A stretch of 64,000 nucleotides of DNA. Source: Anaeromyxobacter oryzae (GTDB lineage: Bacteria > Myxococcota > Myxococcia > Myxococcales > Anaeromyxobacteraceae). Every line of letters starts with the position of its first letter. The first letter of the stretch is position 1. Below are positions 38,041 to 46,695 of the stretch, in pieces. Below the pieces are notes generated by a model that saw nothing but the letters and a program-made list of their open reading frames with translations, made no database searches and was not told the DNA's origin. Location: positions 4,894,481 to 4,958,480 of the forward strand of contig NZ_AP025591.1 in the NCBI RefSeq assembly GCF_023169945.1, given 5' to 3'. The position numbers and the translations under genes were made by a program.

Positions 38041-41000
38041 ATGCAACTGGTACCGCCCGTCCACACGCTGCTCGTCCTTGCGGCGCTCGCGCTCACCGCC
38101 GGGAGCTTTCCCGCCACGGTCGCGGCGATGGGGCTCGGCAACTCGCCGCCGGCCGTGACGGCGCTGTCCGTCTCTCCGACGCCGCTGCCTGCGTCCGCGA
38201 ATGCGACGGTCTCCTGCTCGGCGACCGACGACGCGGGGATCGCGAGCCTGCGCATCGACGTGAGCGGCGGCGGCCTCGCGGGGAGCGCCTCGCAGACCGT
38301 CTCTTTCCCGGGGCCCACGGCGACGGCTACGGCGGCGGTCGACTGGTCGACCCCGGCGCCCGGGACGTACACGGTCACGTGCACCGCGACGGACACGGGC
38401 GGGACGTTCGGCGCGGCCGCGACCGGTTCGAAGGCGCTGACCGTGGACACGGTCGCGGTGACGAACCCGCCCGGCGTGGACGCGCTCGACGCGAGCGCCA
38501 CCTCGGTCCGGGTCGGCGAGACGGTCACGCTGTCCGCGGCCGGGCACGGCGACGGCCTCGCGTACGCGTGGACCGCGACCGGCGGTACGGTCGCCGGCGA
38601 CGGACCCCTCGCGCGCTGGACCGCGCCGCGGACCGCGGGCACCTTCACGATCCGGCTCGCGGTGACGGACGCCCTCGGGCGCACCGCCTCGCGGAGCGTG
38701 GACGTCGCCGTGCGCTGGGCGGACCCCCTCGCGCCGCTCGCCGCGGCGGCTGCACCGTTCCCGGCGCGCGTCGCTGCGGGTTCTGGAGGCGAGACGTGGG
38801 TCGTCGACCCGCGGCGGCGCGTGGTGGTCGTCATCTCCGCGGACGGCGCCCGCGCGCGGACGCTGCCGGTCGAGGGAACGCCGGGGGGGATCGCGCTCTC
38901 GCCGGGTGGTCTCGTGTACGTCGGCGATCTCGACGCGGGTGCCGTGGACGTGTACCTGCCCGGCGGCCGCCGCGTCGGCGCCCTCGGCGCCGGCGAGGGC
39001 GAGCTCCGCGCGCCGGTCGCGATCGCGGTCCACCCGGTCACCGGCCGGATCTACGTGGGCGACGCTTCGACCGGGACGGTGCGGATGTACGAGGCAGACG
39101 GCACCCGGGCCGGCTCGGTCGCCATCGGCGGGCGGCCCGCCGGGATCGCCATCGACGTCGCTGCCGGTCGCGTCTACGTCTCCGACGCGCAGGGCGCGCG
39201 CGTCCGCGTGCTCGGGCTCGACGGCGCGGACGCCGGGGTCGTCGTGGACGGCGCGGCCGCGGGCCTGGTCCGGCCCGGCGGAGTCGCGGTCGGCGCCGAC
39301 GGCACCCTGTACGTCGTGGACACGTTCCAGTCGCAGGTCGTGGCGCTCGACGCCGCGGGCACCCCCCTCGGCACCCTCGGCGCGCACGGTCGCGGCGTGG
39401 GCGCGCTCGACGTGCCGCTGGACGTGGCGGTCGATCCCCGCGGGCGGGTGCTCGTCACGAACACGCAGAACGGCCGCGTCGAGGTCTTCGCCGTCGCGGG
39501 CGGAACGGGCGCGTGCGCCGGCGATCGCGACTGCGACGGTCTGCCGGACGCGTGGGAGCTCGCGAACGGCCTCGATCCGGACGCCGCATCGGACGCCGAC
39601 CTGGATCAGGATGGTGACGGGCTCACCGCGCGGCAGGAGTACCTCGCTGCGACCGACCCGCGCCGCGCGGACACCGACGGCGACGGGCTCTCCGACGGCG
39701 CCGAGCTCGCGGCCGGCCTCGATCCGCTGATCGTGGATCGGCCCGAGCTGATCGCCGGCGCGCCCGTCGAGGGCGCTCCGGGGCTCCTCCGCCTCGGCGC
39801 CGGCCTGCGCACCGCGATCCCGTGCGACGTCCGCTGGCGGCAGGTGTCGGGGGCCGCCGTCGCCCTCCGCGGGGCCGCCTCGCTCGCGCCCAGGTTCGTC
39901 GCGCGCGCCGCCGGCGAGTACCGGTTCGAGGGCGTCGCGACGTGCGGCGTGGTGACGTCCGCTCCCGCCGTGCTCGTCGCGCGCGTCCGAAACGTCCCGC
40001 CGCGGCCCGATCCGGACCGGCTCGTCGTCTCCTATGGTGAGGACGTGCTCCTCGACGGGAGCGCGACGCGCGACCCGAACGGCGATCCGGTCTCCCTGTC
40101 CTGGGCCCAGACGCTCGGCTTCCCGGTGATGGGTGACGTCACCGGGCCGCTCTCGACGTTCCGGGCGCGCCGCGGCCTCGTCGAGCTGGAGCTCGAGGCG
40201 AACGACGGGCAGGGCGGCGCCGCGACCGCGCCGGTGCAGGTCGTGGGGGTCCCGCCGAGCGGGACGGTGCCGACCGCGCTCGCGGTCTCGCCGGTCACCG
40301 GCGTTGCCGGCGAGGCCGTGAGGCTCGACGCCTCGGCGAGCGTCGCGCTCGGGCACGCCTTCGCCTGGCGGCAGGTGGACGGGCCGCCGGCCTCGCTCGA
40401 GGGGGAGGCGCGCCCGGTCGCGCGCGCCGTGCCATCGACGCCCGGCCGCTACGCCTTCGAGGTCCGGCTCGACGGCCCCTGGGGGGTGTTCCCGGCCGGT
40501 CGCGTCGACGTCTACGTCTCGGCGCCCGGCCGCGCGCTGCCAGAGGCGCGCATCGCGCCGGTCCGGGCGGCGCAGGTCGGCGAGCCCGTCGTCCTCGACG
40601 GTGCCGCGAGCGTGACGGGGCCGGCGGGGCGCTTCGCGTGGCGGCAGGTCGCGGGACCCGCCGGCGGCCTCACCGACGCGGACCGCGCCGCGGCGACCTT
40701 CGTCGCGTTCGAGCCGGGCAGCTTCGTTCTCGAGCTCTCCGTCGAGGACGACGCGGGCCCGGGGGTCCCGGTCCGGCTCCGAGTGAACGCGGCCGCGGGC
40801 GCGCCGCTGCCGACCGCGGTCGCCCGGGCCGGCGCGACGGCGCGGCAGGGCGACCGCGTGGTCCTCGACGGCTCGGCGAGCCGTGGGGTCGCAGCGGGCG
40901 CGCTGCGCCACCGCTGGCGCCAGCTCGACGGCCCGTGGGTCGCCCTCGACGAACGCGATGGGGCGCGCCCTGCGTTCCGCGCCGCGCAGCCTGGGACTTA

Positions 41001-41157
41001 CGTCTTCCAGCTCGAGGTCGAGGACGGCCCCGTCCGGAGCGCGCCGGCGACGGTGAGGATCGAGGTGCTCGAGCCAGCCGACGCATCGGATCGCGCGCTG
41101 GACCGCAGGCGAGGAATCCACCGGCCGCTGGACGGGAGCGAGGGGAGCCACCGATGA
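38041..41157 (+). CDS. Giant secreted NHL/calcium-repeat/PKD surface protein, copy B
   Basis: 1038 residues. AAGGGG precedes ATG 38041. The signal peptide ends ATVAA before MGLGNSPPAV, the same mature start as copy A. Domain order is conserved: two Ig/PKD-like domains, an NHL propeller (GIAIDVAAGRVYVSDAQGAR, AVGADGTLYVVDTFQSQ), calcium repeats (DRDCDGLPD, DTDGDGLSDGAE), and four or five PKD domains carrying the RNVPPRPDP junction also found in copy A. The loop sequences have diverged strongly, so the duplication is old. Its stop overlaps the nonahaem gene start (ATGA, 41154-41157). Confidence 0.83.
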   Translation: MQLVPPVHTLLVLAALALTAGSFPATVAAMGLGNSPPAVTALSVSPTPLPASANATVSCSATDDAGIASLRIDVSGGGLAGSASQTVSFPGPTATATAAVDWSTPAPGTYTVTCTATDTGGTFGAAATGSKALTVDTVAVTNPPGVDALDASATSVRVGETVTLSAAGHGDGLAYAWTATGGTVAGDGPLARWTAPRTAGTFTIRLAVTDALGRTASRSVDVAVRWADPLAPLAAAAAPFPARVAAGSGGETWVVDPRRRVVVVISADGARARTLPVEGTPGGIALSPGGLVYVGDLDAGAVDVYLPGGRRVGALGAGEGELRAPVAIAVHPVTGRIYVGDASTGTVRMYEADGTRAGSVAIGGRPAGIAIDVAAGRVYVSDAQGARVRVLGLDGADAGVVVDGAAAGLVRPGGVAVGADGTLYVVDTFQSQVVALDAAGTPLGTLGAHGRGVGALDVPLDVAVDPRGRVLVTNTQNGRVEVFAVAGGTGACAGDRDCDGLPDAWELANGLDPDAASDADLDQDGDGLTARQEYLAATDPRRADTDGDGLSDGAELAAGLDPLIVDRPELIAGAPVEGAPGLLRLGAGLRTAIPCDVRWRQVSGAAVALRGAASLAPRFVARAAGEYRFEGVATCGVVTSAPAVLVARVRNVPPRPDPDRLVVSYGEDVLLDGSATRDPNGDPVSLSWAQTLGFPVMGDVTGPLSTFRARRGLVELELEANDGQGGAATAPVQVVGVPPSGTVPTALAVSPVTGVAGEAVRLDASASVALGHAFAWRQVDGPPASLEGEARPVARAVPSTPGRYAFEVRLDGPWGVFPAGRVDVYVSAPGRALPEARIAPVRAAQVGEPVVLDGAASVTGPAGRFAWRQVAGPAGGLTDADRAAATFVAFEPGSFVLELSVEDDAGPGVPVRLRVNAAAGAPLPTAVARAGATARQGDRVVLDGSASRGVAAGALRHRWRQLDGPWVALDERDGARPAFRAAQPGTYVFQLEVEDGPVRSAPATVRIEVLEPADASDRALDRRRGIHRPLDGSEGSHR

Positions 41158-43013
41158 CGCGCACGAGCCTTCTCCGGATCGCCGCGGTGGCCGCGGCGAT
41201 CGCCGCGGCGCCGGCGCGCCCGTCGGACTCGCCGCACGACGACGCGAACCTGCCCAGGACGTGCCGCGACTGCCACGTGCTGCACTCGGCGACGGGAGCG
41301 ACCCTCACCGCGGAGGCGACGAACGCGCTCCTCTGCAAGTCGTGCCATGCGTCCACCGCGAACGTCGCGCTCCAGACCTGGAACGACACGGACCAGGCGA
41401 CGCCCGGGACCGGAGGCACCTCTCACCGCTGGGACGCGCTCGCGGTGAATCCGGTCCATGGAGCGGTGCTCCCGTCCTCCGCGATCGCGCCGCACCTCGC
41501 CGCCGGGCAGAAGCTGCAGTGCTCGGCGTGCCACGACGAGCACTCGCAGGCTGCGGCGCCGTTCGACGTCGCGGCGCCCGCGGCGGGCGGCGGCCGTCAC
41601 TTCCTGCGCTCGGCCAATGCTTCGAACGCGCTGTGCGTCGACTGCCACGCCCCGTGGGCGCAGGCGAGCGCGATGACCGGCACCTACTACACGAGCGGCA
41701 CCGCGAGCTTCTCGGGGACGACCGTGACGGGGACCGGCACGACGTTCGTGGGCAACGTCCAGCCGGGCTGGCGCATCAAGCGCCTGTCCGATCCCGCGAG
41801 CGCCTGGGCGGTGGTGAAGAGCGTGAACACGAACACGAGCCTCACGCTCGTCGCGGCGTACACCGGCGCGTCCGGCGCGGGCACGTACGTCGCGGGCAAG
41901 ACCCTCAGCCACGCCGTGGGCGTCCCGCTCGCGAACGTGAACACCCGCGCGGTGCCCGTCGAGCCCGGCGGGACCGTGGCGCAGGTCGCGGGCGACGGCG
42001 GCGTCGCGGCAGGCGGGTCGTCCACGACGCTCGTCGCGAGCGGGAAGAGCTACACGAGCACGGTCATCGGGCAGGTGGTGCGGCTCACGTCGGGTGCGAA
42101 CGTCGGCCAGACGCGCGTCATCGCGTCGGTCTCCGGCGCGCAGCTGGGATGGACCGCGGCGCTCGCGAGCGTCGTCCGGTTCGGCGACGAGTACGAGATC
42201 GACGCGGACGGGAACCGGTCGAACGACGTCCTCCTCGCTGGCGCGTCCGGCACGAGCGCGACGGCCGGCAACGTGGTCTGCATGAGCTGCCACGGCGTCC
42301 ACTACGCGGACTCGAGCTCGACGACGCACGACGATCGTGCGGGCGGGGCGGGCGACGGGAACCTGCTCCGCCGCGCGCCCGCGGAGACGTGCGAGGCGTG
42401 TCACCCGGGCACGCTCCTCCACTCGAGCGCGACGACGAGCACGAAGTACGGAACCTGGGGTACCACGTGGACGTGCCTCACCTGTCACCAGCCACACCGG
42501 ACGTCGAACGTGACGCTCGTGAGCCCGTCGGTCACGACGCCCGCGTCCGGCGTGAAGGACATCGATCTCCGCTCCATCACGGGCGGGTTCGAGAGCTTCG
42601 GTCTCGCGCGCTCCGACACGCCCGGTGCCGGCATCTGCGAGGCCTGTCACACGAGGACCCGCCACAGCGCTCCGACCACCGGGACCACGAGCTCCTTCAC
42701 CACGGGGTCGACCGCCGCGAGCATCACGGGCGGCACGCTCACCGGGCTCGCCGCCGGATGGGAGGTCCGCCGGACCACCGCGCCGGACGGCACGAACGCG
42801 GCCGCGTGGACGCGCATCGCGACGATCAACACGACGACCGGCGCCCTCACGCTCGTGGCGGGCGGGTACAAGGGGACGACCGGAACCGGAGCGTGGGAGG
42901 CGCAGAACCCCATCTTCCGGAACGACGGCTCCGGTCGCGGTGTCGGGAACGCGCACGCCGGCACGAACTGCCTCACCTGCCACTCCCACCGGAACGGGTT
43001 CCGCTTCCAGTAG
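41154..43013 (+). CDS. Nonahaem c-type cytochrome
   Basis: 619 residues with a signal peptide ending PARP-SDSPH. Nine CXXCH motifs are present: TCRDCH, LCKSCH, QCSACH, LCVDCH, VCMSCH, TCEACH, TCLTCH, ICEACH, NCLTCH. Two Thr/Gly-rich beta segments (about 175-365 and 500-590) separate haem groups 4/5 and 8/9. SHRWDALAVNPVHG matches the paralogue at 36608. The C terminus is HSHRNGFRFQ directly after the last haem. Compared with copy A it has four more haems and a second beta insert, so one lineage gained or lost a haem block. It is probably exported with its coupled PKD protein. Confidence 0.88.
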   Translation: MTRTSLLRIAAVAAAIAAAPARPSDSPHDDANLPRTCRDCHVLHSATGATLTAEATNALLCKSCHASTANVALQTWNDTDQATPGTGGTSHRWDALAVNPVHGAVLPSSAIAPHLAAGQKLQCSACHDEHSQAAAPFDVAAPAAGGGRHFLRSANASNALCVDCHAPWAQASAMTGTYYTSGTASFSGTTVTGTGTTFVGNVQPGWRIKRLSDPASAWAVVKSVNTNTSLTLVAAYTGASGAGTYVAGKTLSHAVGVPLANVNTRAVPVEPGGTVAQVAGDGGVAAGGSSTTLVASGKSYTSTVIGQVVRLTSGANVGQTRVIASVSGAQLGWTAALASVVRFGDEYEIDADGNRSNDVLLAGASGTSATAGNVVCMSCHGVHYADSSSTTHDDRAGGAGDGNLLRRAPAETCEACHPGTLLHSSATTSTKYGTWGTTWTCLTCHQPHRTSNVTLVSPSVTTPASGVKDIDLRSITGGFESFGLARSDTPGAGICEACHTRTRHSAPTTGTTSSFTTGSTAASITGGTLTGLAAGWEVRRTTAPDGTNAAAWTRIATINTTTGALTLVAGGYKGTTGTGAWEAQNPIFRNDGSGRGVGNAHAGTNCLTCHSHRNGFRFQ

Positions 43014-43123
43014 GTCTCATCCGCGCGCGGGCGGGTGCGCACGCCAGGCCCGGTCGGGGCGCCGTCCCCCGCCACGGCGGTCCCTGTGCCCGTCGGTTAG
43101 GACCCTCGGTGCGCGGAGGGCCC

Positions 43124-43546
43124 ATGCCCATCATCGACGAGAGCCAGATCCCGAAGGTCGTGCTGCCGACCATCAACGCGGACCACGCCGAGGAGGCGCG
43201 GCTCCTGAACGCCGCGGCGGCCATCGTCGACCGGCACCTCGCCGGGGAGGCGGACGCGGCCGCGGTGATCGACGCGCTCGACGCGCTGTACGCCCACACG
43301 CGGGCGCACTTCGAGCGCGAGGACGCCGCCACCCAGGCCGCGGCCTACCCGGAGCACGCCGCGCACCGGGTCGAGCACGAGCGCGTGCTCGAGGCGCTCG
43401 ACTCCCAGGAGCGCCGGTTCCGCGAGACCGGCGACGCGGAGGCGCTCCGCACCTTCCTCGCGGACGTCCACCCGGCCTGGTTCGACGACCACGTCCGCAC
43501 CTGGGACGCCGCCGCGGCGCGCTTCGGGCTGGAGTGGGGCGCGTAG
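43124..43546 (+). CDS. Hemerythrin-like protein
   Basis: 140 residues. GCGGAGGG precedes ATG 43124. The spacing of His and acidic residues fits a four-helix di-iron hemerythrin: INADHAEEARLL, LYAHTRAHFEREDA, YPEHAAHRVEHERVLEAL and DVHPAWFDDHVRTWD. No signal peptide, so it is cytoplasmic. Such proteins bind oxygen or sense it and could protect an anaerobic respirer. A second, longer hemerythrin-domain protein lies at 58511. Upstream is the cytochrome pair; downstream, 75 bases away, is a housekeeping gene. Confidence 0.85.
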   Translation: MPIIDESQIPKVVLPTINADHAEEARLLNAAAAIVDRHLAGEADAAAVIDALDALYAHTRAHFEREDAATQAAAYPEHAAHRVEHERVLEALDSQERRFRETGDAEALRTFLADVHPAWFDDHVRTWDAAAARFGLEWGA

Positions 43547-43621
43547 CCTCGCGCGGCACCCCGCCCGAGCCTTCGCGACGGTGCGTGCGACCGCCGTCAC
43601 GGTGGGATAAAGAGCGTCGCC

Positions 43622-45265
43622 ATGGCCATCGAACCGACCTGGCTCACCCGCACGCCCGCCTGGACGGCGCTCGCGGCCCACTGCCACGCGACCGGCACGG
43701 CGCACCTCCGCGACCTGTTCGCGCGCGATCCGGGCCGCGGCGAGCGGCTCGTCGCCGAGGGCGCCGGCCTGTACCTCGACTACTCGAAGCAGCGCGTCAC
43801 GGACGAGACGATGCGCCTCCTCGTCCGCCTCGCCGAGGAGCGGGGGGTCGCCGCGCGCCGCGACGCGATGCTCTCGGGCGAGAAGATCAACGTCACCGAG
43901 GGGCGGGCGGTGCTGCACGTGGCGCTGCGGGCGCCGCGCTCGGCGCGGATCCTCGTCGACGGGAAGGACGTCGTCCCGGAGGTCCACGCGGTCCTCGACC
44001 GGATGAGCGACTTCGCCGCGCGCGTCCGGAGCGGCGCGTGGACGGGCTTCACCGGCAAGCGCATCCGCAACGTGGTGAACGTGGGCATCGGCGGGTCCGA
44101 CCTCGGCCCGGTGATGGCGTACGAGGCGCTCCGCCACTACGCCGCCCGCGACCTCGTCTTCCGCTTCGTCTCGAACGTCGACGGCACCGACCTCGCCGAG
44201 GCGACCCGTGATCTCGACCCCGCCGAGACCCTCTTCGTCGTGTCGTCGAAGACGTTCACGACGCTCGAGACGATGACGAACGCCGCGTCCGCGCGCGCGT
44301 GGGTCCTCGCCGCGCTCGGGGACGAGCGCGCGGTGGCGCGCCACTTCGTCGCCGTCTCCACGAACGAGGGGGAGGTGCGGAAGTTCGGGATCGACCCGGC
44401 GAACATGTTCGGGTTCTGGGACTGGGTCGGTGGCCGCTACTCCATGGACTCGGCCATCGGGCTCTCGACCATGATCGCGATCGGCCCCGAGGGCTTCCGC
44501 GAGCTGCTCGGCGGGTTCCGGGCGATGGACGAGCACTTCCGGACGGCGCCGCTCGACCGGAACCTGCCGGTGCTGGTCGGGCTGCTCGGCGTCTGGAACA
44601 CCGACTTCCTGGGCGCCGTCACCGTGGCGGTGCTCCCGTACGACCAGTACCTGAAGCGGTTCCCCGCGTACCTGCAGCAGCTCACGATGGAGTCGAACGG
44701 CAAGCGCGTGAGCGTCGCGGGCGCGCCGATCGCGGACTACTCGACGGGCGCCATCTACTGGGGGGAGCCGGGGACCAACGGCCAGCACTCGTTCTACCAG
44801 CTGCTCCACCAGGGCACGCACCTCGTGCCGTGCGACTTCATCGGGTTCTGCCGGACGCTGAACCCGCTCGGCAGGCACCACGACCTCCTCGTGGCGAACC
44901 TCCTCGCGCAGGGCGAGGCGCTCGCGTTCGGGAAGACCGCCGACGAGGTGCGTGCGGAGGGGACGCCGGAGCGGCTCGTCCCGCACCGCACGTTCCCCGG
45001 GAACCGGCCGTCGTCCACGATCCTCGCCGATCGGCTCGAGCCGGCGACGCTCGGCGCCCTCGTCGCGCTCTACGAGCACGCCGTGTTCACCCAGGGCGTC
45101 ATCTGGGACGTCGACTCGTTCGATCAGTGGGGCGTCGAGCTCGGGAAGGTGCTCGCGACGCGGATCGTCGCCGAGCTGGAGAGCGCCGCGGAGCCGGCGC
45201 TCGCGCACGACTCGTCCACGAACGCGCTGCTCCGCCGCTACCGCGCGCGGCGCGGGCAGCGCTAG
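43622..45265 (+). CDS. pgi: Glucose-6-phosphate isomerase
   Basis: 547 residues, the usual length for the long bacterial form. It interconverts glucose-6-phosphate and fructose-6-phosphate in glycolysis and gluconeogenesis. Signatures are NVGIGGSDLGPVMAYEAL, VSSKTFTTLETMTNA, the catalytic-Glu region QLTMESNGKRVSVAG, GQHSFYQLLHQGTHLVPCDF, and the C-terminal signature VDSFDQWGVELGKVLA. All expected active-site segments are present. Its stop interlocks with the convergent lipoprotein gene in CTAG (45262-45265). Confidence 0.98.
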   Translation: MAIEPTWLTRTPAWTALAAHCHATGTAHLRDLFARDPGRGERLVAEGAGLYLDYSKQRVTDETMRLLVRLAEERGVAARRDAMLSGEKINVTEGRAVLHVALRAPRSARILVDGKDVVPEVHAVLDRMSDFAARVRSGAWTGFTGKRIRNVVNVGIGGSDLGPVMAYEALRHYAARDLVFRFVSNVDGTDLAEATRDLDPAETLFVVSSKTFTTLETMTNAASARAWVLAALGDERAVARHFVAVSTNEGEVRKFGIDPANMFGFWDWVGGRYSMDSAIGLSTMIAIGPEGFRELLGGFRAMDEHFRTAPLDRNLPVLVGLLGVWNTDFLGAVTVAVLPYDQYLKRFPAYLQQLTMESNGKRVSVAGAPIADYSTGAIYWGEPGTNGQHSFYQLLHQGTHLVPCDFIGFCRTLNPLGRHHDLLVANLLAQGEALAFGKTADEVRAEGTPERLVPHRTFPGNRPSSTILADRLEPATLGALVALYEHAVFTQGVIWDVDSFDQWGVELGKVLATRIVAELESAAEPALAHDSSTNALLRRYRARRGQR

Positions 45266-45822
45266 GGCGCGGCCACGGGCGCGAGGCCGATGCAGACGCC
45301 GACCGCGCACGGCCCGGGCCGGCACGGGTCGCCGAACCGCTCGGGGCCGTTCAGGGTGGGCCGCGGGACGTCCATGATGCGGGCGAGGAGCGCCGTCTCC
45401 TCCTCCGTCACGCCGTCCCGGAGATCCTCGTCCTGGATCGGCGCCCACTCCTTGAGGCTCCAGTCCCAGAGCTCGCGCACGACGATCACCTTCGCCATCT
45501 TGTACCCGAGCTTCACCTTCACCGTGTCGCGCGCGAGGCAGGTCCCGCCGAAGCAGGGGACGTCGAGCTCGACGCGCTCGGTGGCGACCGCGCCGAGGTC
45601 GGCGTCGCAGCTGTCGACCGCGTACCCCGCGTCGGCGAGCACGTGCACCGCGTTCGCGAAGATCGCGTCGCCCCGCGGCGGCTGGAACGGCGCCCGCGCC
45701 GCGGGCGGCCGCGGCGGGAACCGCGCGAGGCGCGCCGACGCGCCGAGGCGGTGCGCCGCCGGCTGGGCGCAGGCGGCGAGCACGGCGGCGGAGGCGGCGA
45801 GGAGCGACCGGCGGATCGACAT
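45262..45822 (-). CDS. Small lipoprotein of unknown function
   Basis: 186 residues from ATG 45822, with lipobox VLAAC (Cys18). The mature domain begins around PPRGDAIFANAVHVLADAGY and contains AVDSCDADLGAVATERVEL, WDWSLKEWAPIQDEDL and two Cys pairs, including a C-terminal PGPCAVGVC, suggesting disulphides in the periplasm. The pattern of a short alpha/beta domain tracking a repeated toxin-like or outer-membrane lipoprotein family is familiar, but I cannot name it. It stands alone, divergent from the ABC transporter operon. Confidence 0.7.
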   Translation of the reverse strand: MSIRRSLLAASAAVLAACAQPAAHRLGASARLARFPPRPPAARAPFQPPRGDAIFANAVHVLADAGYAVDSCDADLGAVATERVELDVPCFGGTCLARDTVKVKLGYKMAKVIVVRELWDWSLKEWAPIQDEDLRDGVTEEETALLARIMDVPRPTLNGPERFGDPCRPGPCAVGVCIGLAPVAAP

Positions 45823-45942
45823 CGAGCGATATCGTCGGTCGCCTGCACGCGATCGCAAGAAAACGCCCGCGGCGACGGTGTGGGCGCGACGCGCACCTCC
45901 GGGGGTGTCGAGCCACGGGGCGTCGTCGGGATGTGACGAATC

Positions 45943-46695
45943 GTGAGCCCGCCGATGCTCGAGCTCCGCGGTGTCGAGAAACGCTACGGCGGAGCGCTCG
46001 CCGCCGGACCGCTCGAGCTCGCGATCGGCGCCGGCGAGGTGGTCGCGCTCATCGGCCCGAGCGGCGGGGGCAAGTCCACGGTGCTGAAGCTGCTCCTCGG
46101 GCTGCTCGCGCCCGAGGCGGGGACGGTCCTCCTCGCCGGCGCGCCGCTCCGGGACGACCCCGCGGTCCGCCGCCGGTTCGGCTACGTGGTCCAGGGCGGC
46201 GGCCTCTTCCCGCACCTCACCGCGGCCGCGAACGCGGCGCTCGTCGCGCGGCACCTCGGGTGGGACCGCGCGCGCGTCCGGGCGCGGCTCGAGGCGCTCG
46301 CGGCCCTGGCGCGGCTGCCGGCCGGCGCGCTCGAGCGGTTCCCGTCCGAGCTGTCCGGCGGCCAGGCGCAGCGCGTGAGCCTCATGCGCGCGCTCTTCCT
46401 CGACCCGGAGGTGCTGCTCCTCGACGAGCCGCTCGGCGCGCTCGACCCGATCACCCGGGCCGAGCTGCAGGACGACCTGCGCGCCGCGTTCCGCGCCCTC
46501 GGGAGGACCGTCGTGCTCGTGACCCACGACCTCGCCGAGGCCGCGTACCTGGCGCCCCGCCTCGTCGTCCTCCGCGACGGGCGGATCGTGCAGGACGGCA
46601 CCCTCGAGGACCTGGTCCGGGCGCCCGCGGAGCCGTACGTGTCGCGCTTCGTGCACGCGCACCGTGCGCTGCCCGTCCCGCCGGAGGGCTCGTGA
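45943..46695 (+). CDS. ABC transporter ATP-binding protein, osmoprotectant type
   Basis: 250 residues from GTG 45943; ATG 45955 is an alternative. Walker A is GPSGGGKST (about 38-46), the Q-loop is VVQGGGLFPHLT, the signature is LSGGQAQRVSLMRAL, and Walker B is VLLLDEPLGALDP, followed by the switch TVVLVTHDLAEA. PHLT after the Q-loop and DEPLGALDPITR fit the ProV/OpuBA/OpuCA group that powers glycine betaine or choline uptake. It lacks the C-terminal CBS domains seen in many of these. Its stop overlaps the next gene start (GTGA), so the pair forms one transporter. Confidence 0.9.
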   Translation: MSPPMLELRGVEKRYGGALAAGPLELAIGAGEVVALIGPSGGGKSTVLKLLLGLLAPEAGTVLLAGAPLRDDPAVRRRFGYVVQGGGLFPHLTAAANAALVARHLGWDRARVRARLEALAALARLPAGALERFPSELSGGQAQRVSLMRALFLDPEVLLLDEPLGALDPITRAELQDDLRAAFRALGRTVVLVTHDLAEAAYLAPRLVVLRDGRIVQDGTLEDLVRAPAEPYVSRFVHAHRALPVPPEGS

